Origin: Psychrobacter pygoscelis
GTDB taxonomy: Bacteria > Pseudomonadota > Gammaproteobacteria > Pseudomonadales > Moraxellaceae
DNA length: 64,000 nt
Direction: 5' to 3'
Assembly (NCBI RefSeq): GCF_004335015.1
Contig: NZ_RQRU01000003.1
Span: 310,001-374,000, forward strand
Position numbers and translations under genes: made by a program. This document shows, one piece after another, positions 1 through 8,401 of this stretch. Position 1 is the stretch's first letter, and every line of letters begins with the position of its first letter. The notes below the pieces were generated by a model, which saw only the letters and a list, made by a program, of their open reading frames with translations, was not told the DNA's origin and did no database searches.

Positions 1-149
1 ATGCCATTCTCTTTTCGCAAATACAACCGCCCATCTTGCAGTGTCACAATGCCAGCAGCATCTTGACCACGGTGCTGAAGCATCGTCAATGCGTCATACA
101 AAATTTGATTGACAGGCTCGTGCGCTGCAACTCCAACGACTCCACACAT
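1..149 (-). CDS. purF: Amidophosphoribosyltransferase, N-terminal fragment (cut by window edge)
   Basis: The minus strand from 149 reads [15 protein letters not shown] and then [11 protein letters not shown], the N-terminal glutaminase domain of PurF. Cys2 directly after the initiator Met is the nucleophile that releases ammonia from glutamine; in this family the Met is removed. PurF makes 5-phosphoribosylamine from PRPP, the first committed step of purine synthesis. Only about 49 codons are inside the window; the gene runs off the left end. It lies downstream of cvpA on the same strand with a 152-base gap, the classical cvpA-purF arrangement. The identification is firm although the fragment is short. 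Confidence 0.93.
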   Translation of the reverse strand, partial: MCGVVGVAAHEPVNQILYDALTMLQHRGQDAAGIVTLQDGRLYLRKENG

Positions 150-301
150 ATCTCTACCTTACGATTGAATAACAGTTAAATAAATTCTTGCCAGCGTACT
201 GTCCACATCGTTATCTACCGCTGGAGCAATAACGAACACTTACAAACATTAAAGGGCTAAATAAGTCTACTTAGTCATCACCAATGACAAGTATCTGTAG
301 A

Positions 302-802
302 TTACTTCGGTGTATTAACCTGATCCCAAGCCACGCCCATAACTTCATAAGTCAGGGTCTTAGCCATCGGGGCAAATGGCATCAGCTCAGGCGCTAGTAC
401 AGAACGTTGCCAAACTGGTGTCTGCACCAATATTGGTGCTGCCATGCTAAGCATCACTAGCACAATCAATACATGCTTGCCTGTACCGATCACTGCTCCA
501 GCTAGCTTATCGACCAAACTAAGGTGAAGCGCTCTAATGGCGCTAGAAAATACAAAAGCAAGCAGATGCATAATCACGATGACCACCAATACAACGGCCA
601 AAAACGCTAGCGCCATCTGTAGCACAGGACTTTGTACCAAGCCTGCCATCTGCGGCGCAACAGAGTCGGCTAATCGCGTCGCTGCTACTAAAGCAATAAA
701 CCAGCCCACCAGACCAAGTACAGACTTGACCAGACCCGCTTGAAAACCACGCCATAAACCCATCAACACAATGACTGCAATCGCGATATCCAATCCGCTC
801 AT
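302..802 (-). CDS. cvpA: CvpA family membrane protein
   Basis: A 166-residue, very hydrophobic protein beginning MSGLDIAIAVIVL, with about four membrane segments (roughly residues 3-20, 27-45, 62-85 and 105-125). It matches the CvpA/colicin V production family in length, in the N-terminal pattern (LDxAI, then GLxRGFxxGLVKSVLGLVGW) and in its position before purF. The open frame extends upstream to 880, but the ATG at 802 has GAGGT just before it and begins with the family's N-terminus, so I chose 802. The family has been linked to envelope stress and colicin V export in E. coli; its molecular role is unsettled. Probably inner membrane. Confidence 0.9.
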   Translation of the reverse strand: MSGLDIAIAVIVLMGLWRGFQAGLVKSVLGLVGWFIALVAATRLADSVAPQMAGLVQSPVLQMALAFLAVVLVVIVIMHLLAFVFSSAIRALHLSLVDKLAGAVIGTGKHVLIVLVMLSMAAPILVQTPVWQRSVLAPELMPFAPMAKTLTYEVMGVAWDQVNTPK

Positions 803-950
803 TTTTACCTCACTATGTTGGTTTATTGATGCTAGAAAATTGATAATTAAACAAGGTGATTTTACCCATAAAGCGCCCACCTAGACCTTTTATTCGAGCC
901 AAAAAAGAGTAGCATTAATCCAGCTCAAGATGGTCGCGTGTAGGTGTGAC

Positions 951-1985
951 CTACTCTTCTAAAGCGTCGTAATAACCGCCAATAGCTTGAATACAAGACT
1001 GCACCAGTCCCGGACCTTTATAGATAAGTCCAGAGTATAACTGAACCAAATCAGCACCTGCCTGAATCTTTTTCACAGCTTTATCACCGCTATCGATCCC
1101 CCCTACACCGACCAATGCGACTTGATTCTCTAGCCGCTCAGCAAATTTTTGCAGTACCTGGGTGCTCTTTTGGCTAACGGGGCGACCTGACAACCCACCC
1201 GTCTCATCACCGAATGGTAGATCCTCTACTCCGACTCGGCTTAAGGTCGTATTGGTGGTAATAAGGCCATCTATCTCAAAGTCAAGCAGCTGCTTGGCAA
1301 TATAATCAATTTGTTCGTCATCTAAATCAGGGGCTACTTTCAATACTAGCGGCACATAAAAACCAAATTCAGTTGCTAGCTGGCTATGGCGCTCTTTAAT
1401 TGTATTTAGTAGTCCAGTCAGTGCGGCTCCGCTTTGCAAATCGCGTAGATTCTTGGTATTGGGCGAGGAGATATTGATCGTGATATAAGAGGCATGGGGG
1501 TATACGCGCTCCAAGCAATAGACATAATCGTCCGCAGCTTGCTCTACTGGAGTGACAGCATTTTTACCGATATTAATACCGATATTGCCCTTATACTGAC
1601 AACGTCTAACATTTTCTACGAGGTGATCAACGCCTTTGTTGTTGAAGCCCATTCGATTAATAATGGCCTCTGCCTGCTTAATTCGAAACAACCTTGGTTT
1701 AGCATTACCCTCTTGTGGCTTGGGAGTTACCGTACCAATCTCGATAAACCCAAAGCCCATCTCAGCTAGGGCATCGATATAGTCGCCGTTTTTGTCTAGT
1801 CCTGCCGCCAGTCCCACGGGGTTTGAGAACCTTAAGCCCATACTCTCTACTGGAAGAGATTGCTGACCGTAGATAAAGCCTAAAGCTCGTGCTTTATGGG
1901 CTTTTTCTAATAACGCTAAGGTCATGTCATGCGCACGTTCTGGATCCATATTAAACAAAAAAGGGCGAAGCAAGGCGTAGGACAT
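951..1985 (-). CDS. pyrD: Dihydroorotate dehydrogenase, class 2 (quinone-dependent)
   Basis: 344 residues, the usual length for membrane-associated class 2 enzymes. It oxidises dihydroorotate to orotate with FMN and passes electrons to the quinone pool, the fourth step of pyrimidine synthesis. Visible family blocks: [13 protein letters not shown] (residues 55-67), NRMGFNNKG (110-118), NIGKN (138-142), NISSPNT (171-177) carrying the catalytic serine of class 2 enzymes, [19 protein letters not shown] and GVGGI for FMN phosphate binding. The amphipathic N-terminus ([20 protein letters not shown]) is the membrane-docking region. It stands alone, 148 bases downstream of the cvpA start on the same strand. 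Confidence 0.97.
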   Translation of the reverse strand: MSYALLRPFLFNMDPERAHDMTLALLEKAHKARALGFIYGQQSLPVESMGLRFSNPVGLAAGLDKNGDYIDALAEMGFGFIEIGTVTPKPQEGNAKPRLFRIKQAEAIINRMGFNNKGVDHLVENVRRCQYKGNIGINIGKNAVTPVEQAADDYVYCLERVYPHASYITINISSPNTKNLRDLQSGAALTGLLNTIKERHSQLATEFGFYVPLVLKVAPDLDDEQIDYIAKQLLDFEIDGLITTNTTLSRVGVEDLPFGDETGGLSGRPVSQKSTQVLQKFAERLENQVALVGVGGIDSGDKAVKKIQAGADLVQLYSGLIYKGPGLVQSCIQAIGGYYDALEE

Positions 1986-2360
1986 AAGAAGGCGAATACC
2001 TAGAGTTGGAGAATGAAAAGGACAAGTAATTGCTGCTGATACACTAAATTAAGCGCAGGCTGCTATCGATGCTGTGATTAAGTATTAACTTAATACAACA
2101 AACTCAGTCAATAAAATATCAGCAAAGAAAAACCCTATAATTATATCAGGTAAATAATGTGCTGAGCAAAATCATAACAGTAATATGTATATCAATTTAA
2201 TTAATAACCACAGATCAGACTATCGACCCAAAAGCTATCTATCTTAAAACCATCTGCAGCGAAGTCCGTAGCTATCATAGTCATCAAAGCTATCAGATTT
2301 ATCAGCGATAATGGTTAGGACGTGTCGTCAGTTAGCCGATAGCTTCTTTAGATTAGAAGC
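1986..2360. other. Intergenic gap with no recognised gene
   Basis: AT-rich spacer between the start of pyrD and the end of the membrane-protein gene at 2361. I find no convincing ORF, tRNA, strong hairpin terminator or repeat copy. It presumably carries the pyrD promoter. Confidence 0.5.
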
Positions 2361-2870
2361 TTAAGGAACAGGGCGCTTATCCGCTAAAGCAATCCAGCCG
2401 CGTACAATACGGTATAAATGCCAGACTACGGTCAATCCTATAATAATAAGACCAATAGTAAAAAGTCCAAATGACCCTGCAGCTATATGACCACTTTCAG
2501 CAAATATACTGACGCCAAGACCGCCCAAAGAGAAGATACTTAAAGCCGCTCCCAACATAAAAAATACAATACTGTACCAGAAGGTTTTGATTTGCCAGTC
2601 AAAGTGCGTGGCTAACCAAGACCCATCAGCGTCACGGCGCTTAACATAATTCATAACGATCGGCACGATCCATAGCAGCCCCGCAGTAAAGTAGCTAACT
2701 ACGTACAACAGGTAGGTGATATGATTATAAGTTGTCAGTGCTGATTCAGCAGATAGTATCGACAACGACCCACGAGCATCTTTGTGCTGAGACTGAAGAG
2801 CTTGCTTGGAGGTGGTCGAAGCAAAGGCGCTATTAGTGACTTTATTTTTACTTGCGTTATTAGATGACAT
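2361..2870 (-). CDS. DUF4870-like membrane protein of unknown function
   Basis: 169 residues. The first 45 are polar and Ser/Thr/Gln-rich (cytoplasmic, probably disordered). Three or four hydrophobic stretches follow: about 50-73 (HITYLLYVVSYFTAGLLWIV), 94-118 and 130-156. The pattern of a hydrophobic helix, a charged loop KRRDADGSWLATHFDWQIKTFWYS, then more helices resembles DUF4870-type inner-membrane proteins. No catalytic motif is visible and function is unknown. It is a single gene with 375 and 289 empty bases on either side, so no operon context helps. Confidence 0.65.
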   Translation of the reverse strand: MSSNNASKNKVTNSAFASTTSKQALQSQHKDARGSLSILSAESALTTYNHITYLLYVVSYFTAGLLWIVPIVMNYVKRRDADGSWLATHFDWQIKTFWYSIVFFMLGAALSIFSLGGLGVSIFAESGHIAAGSFGLFTIGLIIIGLTVVWHLYRIVRGWIALADKRPVP

Positions 2871-3159
2871 ATCGACTCCCTTTGAGGGTAAGTACAGACA
2901 TTATACAGCTATGCTCTGACGCTTAATAAAGAATAATTAATAAATTTAGTTAACAGGCCATGAGAGGACAGTCTTACAGAAAGAAGCGAATTTCAATTAC
3001 AGGGGGTATGAAGTAAGACAAGTGTAATATCAGAGTAATGTAAAACGCTAAATTCCAAAAAAACTTGCGCATTGCCTATATTAAATATTGTCTACATTAA
3101 ATACTGACAACCTATACGACACACCGCTAGTAGTCTTGAAGCCCTCTTGAGATTAGCCC

Positions 3160-3792
3160 CTATCTTACTAAAGTCGCTTGGACTTGCAGCAGTTTGCTAG
3201 CACTATCTTGCTGCACGCTTAAGCGGCTAAACGCCCAACCCTGCTGCTGCAATGTATTAAGGACTCGACCTACTAGCGCTTGGCTATCATGAGTAAAGCT
3301 CAACTGCACCCCTTCACCTGCAGCCACGACTTGCGCTTCATTGATACCTGCTTGCGACAATACCGTAGTCACTGCCGTCGTTGGTGACTCGCTAGCATCT
3401 AACTGCGCTGCCGCGTTTGCATCAATATCAATATTACCCGCTTGTGAGCGTAGCCAAAAGTAATCTGATACGGCTTTATTGTAGTCAGCTTTGCTTTTAG
3501 TTGCCGCACTATGGATACTGTATCCGCCATAACCCCCTACAAACAATATTAAGAATAACAATAATATAGTGAGAGCCAGCTTATCGCGTGCAGGCAAAGC
3601 GTGCCAACGCGAGCTTATCTGCTGCTGGGCATTATGATAACTTTTAAGTATGGTGCTTTCAGCTACGACAGCTGAAGGGGTAGTGGTCTCTGACACCGAT
3701 GTGGGTGAGCCGCTCGCGAGGCTTGGGGATTTGATCTTGCGTCGAGCTGAGCGATTTTTTAGCATAGTCATCATCTGTCTGTGGTTGAGCAC
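3160..3792 (-). CDS. gspM: Type II secretion system protein GspM
   Basis: 210 residues: a basic cytoplasmic N-terminus (about 65 residues), one membrane helix near 69-90 (KLALTILLLFLILFVGGYGG) and a periplasmic region ending in a small ferredoxin-like fold, the topology of GspM. GspM binds GspL in the inner-membrane platform of the type II secretion system. The gene follows gspL by 46 bases, so the two are probably cotranscribed. The start is uncertain: the longest frame begins with GTG at 3792, and ATG codons at 3774 and 3765 are alternatives without clear ribosome sites. The call rests on topology, size and the GspL neighbour more than on motifs. Confidence 0.78.
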   Translation of the reverse strand: MLNHRQMMTMLKNRSARRKIKSPSLASGSPTSVSETTTPSAVVAESTILKSYHNAQQQISSRWHALPARDKLALTILLLFLILFVGGYGGYSIHSAATKSKADYNKAVSDYFWLRSQAGNIDIDANAAAQLDASESPTTAVTTVLSQAGINEAQVVAAGEGVQLSFTHDSQALVGRVLNTLQQQGWAFSRLSVQQDSASKLLQVQATLVR

Positions 3793-3838
3793 TTAAGAGT
3801 TTATTATTTTTATCGTTATTGCCGATACATTTAGCACA

Positions 3839-5173
3839 TTAGCTATCTGTTGTGGAAGTAAGATTAATAGTTACTTGCCCTGCCACTTTATCCTGATCGC
3901 TATTGTTTACACTTCCCAAGCTGGCATCGATTCCTTGTGCCGTCAAAGAGTTCGCAAATTTATCTAAGCTATCCCTATTGTCGCCAACAATGGTAAAGCT
4001 CAGCATCGTTGGTTCGATAACTAGCGACTGCGCAGCCAACGAAGACTGCTTGATCAGTGGTGAGATGCGTAACAATAAGGCCAAGTGCTCAGACCCTGCT
4101 GTACCAGCGCTAGTAAGTTTAGGTTGCAATTGAACTTGCAAATCATTAGTAGGTGACAGTGGCTCATTAGGAAACCAAGCGTCATATTGCGCCGTTGTAG
4201 CAAGCTTCGTAGCGGCAGTTGCTTGATTAAATCGATACCATTGTAGAGCATCAGCACTCAACTGGAAGACCAGAGCCGCAAGCGCCACCATAATGGTAAC
4301 CTTGAGATACGGTGATAGATTAAAGTTTGCAGGCTTGACGAAGAAGTTTAATGCATGACGTTCAGGCGCTGATATTGGCATAGGTGGCGTCATCAACTGG
4401 GTGATGACAATATCTTGAGCGCCTTGATTTTCGGCAATCTGAGTCTGCAAAGTATCCTTGGAAGTCACTGCTTTATTCAATGACAGTTGGGTACTATCGA
4501 GATCGCCCTCAGGGATAGTAACCTGACTCAGATTACTATCATCGATCTCGCGGTGAGGGTCAGTTAAGTTGTCTATGGTAGCTTTAGTAGTCAGTGAGCT
4601 TTCGGCATCAGTGCCCGTATCCGCTACTGCTAATACATTAATCTCACTTAAATGAGGCAAACGCTCAATAAGAAGCGGCAAATAGCTGGCCGCCATACCT
4701 TGCGTTTCAGACTGACGCACAAGCGTGGTTTGAGAATCTTGATATAAGCTAAGCTGCTGACCTGCCCCTTCCGTCGGCACAGGTAATAACAAAAAGTCTG
4801 GCAGTAATGCACTGATAGTAAACCCACCTAGCAAAGCACTCTGCTGCCAAGCATCAATGTCATTTTGCGAGACAGCAAACAGCTGATTGCCAAGGGCACT
4901 ATTTAGCTCACGGATACTTAGTTGATCGGCTGGCGTTAAGGAAGTCTCTTCAAATAGATATTGCTTGCCTGTCACGCCCAATTGTTTTAACTGCGCACTA
5001 GATAGCTCTGAGCTTAGCTGCTGGATATGCCAAGAAGGAAAGTACAGGCAAACAGACTGCTCACCCAAGGCATCGCGCAACTGGAGCCAGTCTAAATGCG
5101 ACTGCCAAGTCTTCAATGCTGAATCCCATACTAGCAGCGGGCTATGCTGACGCCTTAACCAAACCTGTAACAC
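3839..5173 (-). CDS. gspL: Type II secretion system protein GspL
   Basis: 444 residues. An actin-like cytoplasmic half (about 1-185) with the FPSWHIQQL and PDFLLLPVP segments typical of GspL, a Ser/Thr/Gln/Asp-rich linker (about 185-270), one membrane helix at about 290-309 and a C-terminal periplasmic domain. GspL anchors the secretion ATPase GspE to the membrane and pairs with GspM. The start is GTG at 5173, preceded by AAGGA at good spacing. Upstream lie sixA and gpsA on the same strand; gspM follows. No other gsp gene is in the window, so the secretion genes are dispersed in this genome. Confidence 0.85.
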   Translation of the reverse strand: MLQVWLRRQHSPLLVWDSALKTWQSHLDWLQLRDALGEQSVCLYFPSWHIQQLSSELSSAQLKQLGVTGKQYLFEETSLTPADQLSIRELNSALGNQLFAVSQNDIDAWQQSALLGGFTISALLPDFLLLPVPTEGAGQQLSLYQDSQTTLVRQSETQGMAASYLPLLIERLPHLSEINVLAVADTGTDAESSLTTKATIDNLTDPHREIDDSNLSQVTIPEGDLDSTQLSLNKAVTSKDTLQTQIAENQGAQDIVITQLMTPPMPISAPERHALNFFVKPANFNLSPYLKVTIMVALAALVFQLSADALQWYRFNQATAATKLATTAQYDAWFPNEPLSPTNDLQVQLQPKLTSAGTAGSEHLALLLRISPLIKQSSLAAQSLVIEPTMLSFTIVGDNRDSLDKFANSLTAQGIDASLGSVNNSDQDKVAGQVTINLTSTTDS

Positions 5174-5296
5174 TAAATTATATCCTTAAAAGGTAAGCCT
5201 TTATTCATCTGCTCACATCTAGTGATGATCGCCGTCATTTTATTGTTATTATTTTAAATACAAACGCCCGTCTGGCGAGTGGTCAATAAATGCCGG

Positions 5297-5752
5297 TTAG
5301 GGTTGCTCGGGACTAAACCGGTCAATCTCTTTGGCTTGGTCCGCAGCCACAATCTCCATCTCAAACACTCGAGCTTCGGCCAACTGAAAGGACTCTGGAG
5401 AGTCACCTGCTAGCAGCGCCGCAAGGTGTGCAATGATAGACATGTGGCAGACCACGACCAGACACTCGGCGGTGACATCACCAAGACCAGTAAGCGCTAT
5501 CTTTGCATCATCTGCAGGCGTAATATTGTCATGAATACTAACCGGCGTATCGGGAGCGCGCTCACTCAATGCGGCTAGCGTCTGCTGTGCACGCTTATAA
5601 GGACTCACTACAAAAAAGTCGGGGTGATATTTGCCTAATATATACTCTGCTGTCTGCGCCGCCTGCTTATGACCTAAATCCGTCAACTCACGCGAGCTAT
5701 CTGGTTGTTTATAGTCTTCAGCTTGACCATGGCGCATCAAAATAATTTTCAT
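5297..5752 (-). CDS. sixA: Phosphohistidine phosphatase SixA
   Basis: 151 residues with the histidine-phosphatase signature LMRHGQAED at residues 5-13 (catalytic His8), a conserved Arg in PYKRAQQT and a second catalytic His in VVCHMS. Length and pattern fit SixA, the small RHG-motif phosphatase that removes phosphate from phosphohistidine (in E. coli from the nitrogen phosphotransferase protein NPr and from ArcB). Cytoplasmic. It sits 102 bases after gpsA and 123 before gspL on the same strand, possibly one transcription unit. Alternative: a broader histidine-phosphatase with another substrate. Confidence 0.88.
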   Translation of the reverse strand: MKIILMRHGQAEDYKQPDSSRELTDLGHKQAAQTAEYILGKYHPDFFVVSPYKRAQQTLAALSERAPDTPVSIHDNITPADDAKIALTGLGDVTAECLVVVCHMSIIAHLAALLAGDSPESFQLAEARVFEMEIVAADQAKEIDRFSPEQP

Positions 5753-5854
5753 CGTATTATGCTCTTATTTTATGAAGGTAATTTTTACAACTTATTAAAC
5801 ATAGCTTAGTTGTACCAGCATGGTGACAGTCGCCTAATGGTGGATAATACTAGA

Positions 5855-7171
5855 CTAGTTATCTTGTTGACTATTTTTATCGCTGGCTGCTTGCATCTGG
5901 GCGTTTAACGACTCATTGCTACGGTCATGCGGCATAACAAACTCGACATCGCTTCGGAAGCCTGCTTCCATCAGATTAAGCGCCACACCGAGAGCCGCTT
6001 TATCCTCGTAGATGACAGCGTATAGAGCATGAGTAATAGGCATATATATGCCCTCTTTACTGGCTTTTTCATGCACTTGTTGAATAGTGTTAACCCCCTC
6101 AGCAGTCTGACCAAGTTTTTTTACTGCGGCTTCGATACTCATACCGCGACCCAGCATATTACCGACTCGGTAGTTTCGACTTAGCTCTGAGCTACAGGTA
6201 GCGTAGAGATCACCCACACCAGATAGGCCTAAGAAAGTAAGTGGATTAGCCCCTTCCGCCACACCAAATCGGCTCATCTCAGCCAGCGCTCGGGTAAGCA
6301 GCATTGCTTTGGTATTCTCACCGACATCATAAGCCGATGCCATTCCCATGGCGATAGCATAGATATTTTTTAGAGCGCCGCCCAACTCTACGCCGCGGAC
6401 ATCATCACTAGCAAAGACCCGAAAAAACGCACTATGTAGCGCCGCTTGAACAGCATGACGCAGTGGCTCTGAATCACTGGCAATAACCGTGGCTGATGGC
6501 ATGTTATCCATGATCTCTACAGCTAGGTTGGGACCAGACATCACCCCAAAATTGACCTCCGGAAGCTCATCGGTGATGATATCACTCATCATAGCGAAGG
6601 TATCTTTCTCCATGCCTTTGGTCAAAGACACGACGCACTGTCCAGTAATATGCGGTGCGATATTTCTCAGAGTCTCTCTAAAGGCTGAGCTAGGAACCGC
6701 CACAAATATAATATCTTTATCCGACACTGCCTCTTTAAGATCATGGCTAAACTTTAGCCTGTCATCCAAGGAATAGCTGGGTAAATACTTTTTGTTAACA
6801 CGATTCTTATTCAGCGACTTAACGGTACGCTTATTGCGTACCCAAAGGGTCGAATCACAGCCATTTTTGGCAGCCAAATTCGCCATTGCCGTACCAAAGC
6901 TGCCCCCACCTAAAAAGACCAATCTCAAAGTTTCAGGCGTCTTTGCTAACGGTTTGTCCATAGTCTTAGCCACATCGGCCTCGACACGGCTTGGATCAAA
7001 CTTTTTGCGCGCGAGTCGCTCTTTACTAGCTTTAGCGGCTTTATCAATAATACCTGCAAGCAATCCTGATGAGCTGGCCTCAGAGCTCTTAGACTCTGCG
7101 CTAGCCACTTTATTATTTGAATCGGTACTGGCATCAGGATTTGAATTTGGCTTAAGGTGGTCAGTGTTCAT
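5855..7171 (-). CDS. gpsA: Glycerol-3-phosphate dehydrogenase [NAD(P)+] with N-terminal extension
   Basis: 438 residues, about 100 longer than typical GpsA. The enzyme reduces dihydroxyacetone phosphate to sn-glycerol-3-phosphate for phospholipid synthesis. The dinucleotide motif GGGSFGTA is at residues 88-95; further blocks are LWVRNKRT, VPSSAFRETL, SLTKGMEKD, SGPNLAVEI and the catalytic-lysine block ELGGALKNIYAIAMG. Residues 1-80 are Ser/Asn/Lys/Ala-rich with no known domain. This extension is probably translated: the ATG at 7171 has AAGGAAG about ten bases upstream, while the internal ATG at codon 71 has no clear site. The C-terminus also carries a polar tail. Upstream of sixA. Confidence 0.95.
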   Translation of the reverse strand: MNTDHLKPNSNPDASTDSNNKVASAESKSSEASSSGLLAGIIDKAAKASKERLARKKFDPSRVEADVAKTMDKPLAKTPETLRLVFLGGGSFGTAMANLAAKNGCDSTLWVRNKRTVKSLNKNRVNKKYLPSYSLDDRLKFSHDLKEAVSDKDIIFVAVPSSAFRETLRNIAPHITGQCVVSLTKGMEKDTFAMMSDIITDELPEVNFGVMSGPNLAVEIMDNMPSATVIASDSEPLRHAVQAALHSAFFRVFASDDVRGVELGGALKNIYAIAMGMASAYDVGENTKAMLLTRALAEMSRFGVAEGANPLTFLGLSGVGDLYATCSSELSRNYRVGNMLGRGMSIEAAVKKLGQTAEGVNTIQQVHEKASKEGIYMPITHALYAVIYEDKAALGVALNLMEAGFRSDVEFVMPHDRSNESLNAQMQAASDKNSQQDN

Positions 7172-7510
7172 AGCAATCGCGCTTCCTTGTTAACTGAATT
7201 TGCTCAGCGTATCTTTATAGTGGATGACGCACTAGTCTAAAGTTGGCATAAATACAATAGTAGTTGTCAATCGTTAATTTAACCTTAGCTACAAGTTACT
7301 AATGAGATTTTCTCTCTCTATCGTTAATCCTATTTAAAACTGATACGTAAAAGAGTAGCTGGTATAAATTTACTGGCTAAAAGCCATAAGACGACTGAGG
7401 CGAGTGCAAATTTATTCCAGCGACCTTGTGTCAAATCTAAATACAGATTGACAATATGCTGACTTTCGGTTCAAGTCATTTTTAAAGGGTCCGCCTGATT
7501 ACCCATCCAC
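7172..7510. other. Intergenic gap holding a dispersed palindromic repeat
   Basis: Between the gpsA start and the end of the nitroreductase gene. About a third is the 121-bp repeat listed separately at 7321-7441; otherwise it presumably holds the gpsA promoter. No ORF is supported. Confidence 0.6.
7321..7441 (+). repeat. Dispersed 121-bp imperfect palindrome, family 1, copy A
   Basis: Hand alignment without gaps gives about 105 of 121 bases identical to 49860-49980, and about 103 of 121 to the reverse complement of 37972-38092. Inside each copy the left arm (GCTGGTATAAATTTACTGG) pairs imperfectly with the right arm (AAATTTATTCCAGCG), so the unit could fold into a long hairpin. All copies are intergenic. 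The unit carries no ORF and resembles a small non-autonomous or REP/MITE-like element; I do not know a named family for it. Confidence 0.85.
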
Positions 7511-8212
7511 TTAGCTGGTGGTATTTTTAAAAGTTAACAGGCTATCTGTCTCAATTAGTCCACGATCAGGCATCGCACAGCCACTGGTGCCAGTATAGAC
7601 AAATGCCGCAATATAATCATCTACTCCAACCTTAAAATAATCCTTCACAGCAGGCTCGTTACACAGTAGCCCTGTTCGCCACACCGTACTGTATCCCTGT
7701 GCTTTGAGCGCTAGTATCAAATTCTGCACAGCAGCTCCTGTACTTAGCAGCTGCTCAAAAGGTGGCACTTTCTGATGGCACTTCATATCAGTCACCACAG
7801 TAATGATCGTAGGCGCACGCAGCGGCATATTATAGGTCTTAGTGCGTGTCTTTTCATCTAAGCTCTCACCTTGGGCCGCTGCTTGAGCTTCTGCTGCTGC
7901 CAAAAAGGCCCTACCTAGCTCGTGCCGAGCATTGCCTTCAATCACGATAAACCGCCAAGGCTGTAGCTTTTTATGATCTGGCGCTGTAACCGCACATTCA
8001 ACAGCGGCCTTGATTTGCGTATGAGTGGGCGCAGGTATATTAAGATTGCCTACACTGCGTCTTGAATTGATCCAGTTAATGAGCTGCTCATCCGTCACCC
8101 TAGTTCTCATTGTGGACGCTTCTACGTCTGAGCCAGTACTGCTTGCATCACTGCCTTCTTGACTTATTGAGGCAGCAGCTGTGTCGGTAGCATTGTCTAA
8201 CGGTTGAGTCAT
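7511..8212 (-). CDS. Nitroreductase family FMN oxidoreductase (YdjA-like)
   Basis: 233 residues from the ATG at 8212, which is preceded by AGGATAAG. A longer frame exists to a TTG at 8257 but lacks a site. Family features: RRSVGNL near the start of the fold, the block APDHKKLQPWRFIVIEG for FMN binding, a central helix QNLILALKAQGYSTVWRTG, and a C-terminal FVYTGTSG. The layout fits the compact YdjA type, which reduces nitro compounds or quinones with NAD(P)H using FMN; the physiological substrate is unknown. The first 35 residues are Ser/Thr/Asp-rich. It stands alone between gpsA and zapE on the same strand. Confidence 0.85.
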   Translation of the reverse strand: MTQPLDNATDTAAASISQEGSDASSTGSDVEASTMRTRVTDEQLINWINSRRSVGNLNIPAPTHTQIKAAVECAVTAPDHKKLQPWRFIVIEGNARHELGRAFLAAAEAQAAAQGESLDEKTRTKTYNMPLRAPTIITVVTDMKCHQKVPPFEQLLSTGAAVQNLILALKAQGYSTVWRTGLLCNEPAVKDYFKVGVDDYIAAFVYTGTSGCAMPDRGLIETDSLLTFKNTTS

Positions 8213-8401
8213 AAATCTTATCCTAATGATGAGCGATGTTTTGTGCTGATCGGGCAATATTAAAGCTAATTAACTAAATTACACGCTTACTTAAGGTTTT
8301 AAAACTGGGTATCTTAAAAAATAAATATCTTAAAAACTGGCTATCAAAGCATTTACTTTAATCGTGATAAATGTCGATGTAACCGAGATGAGCTAAGCTG
8401 A

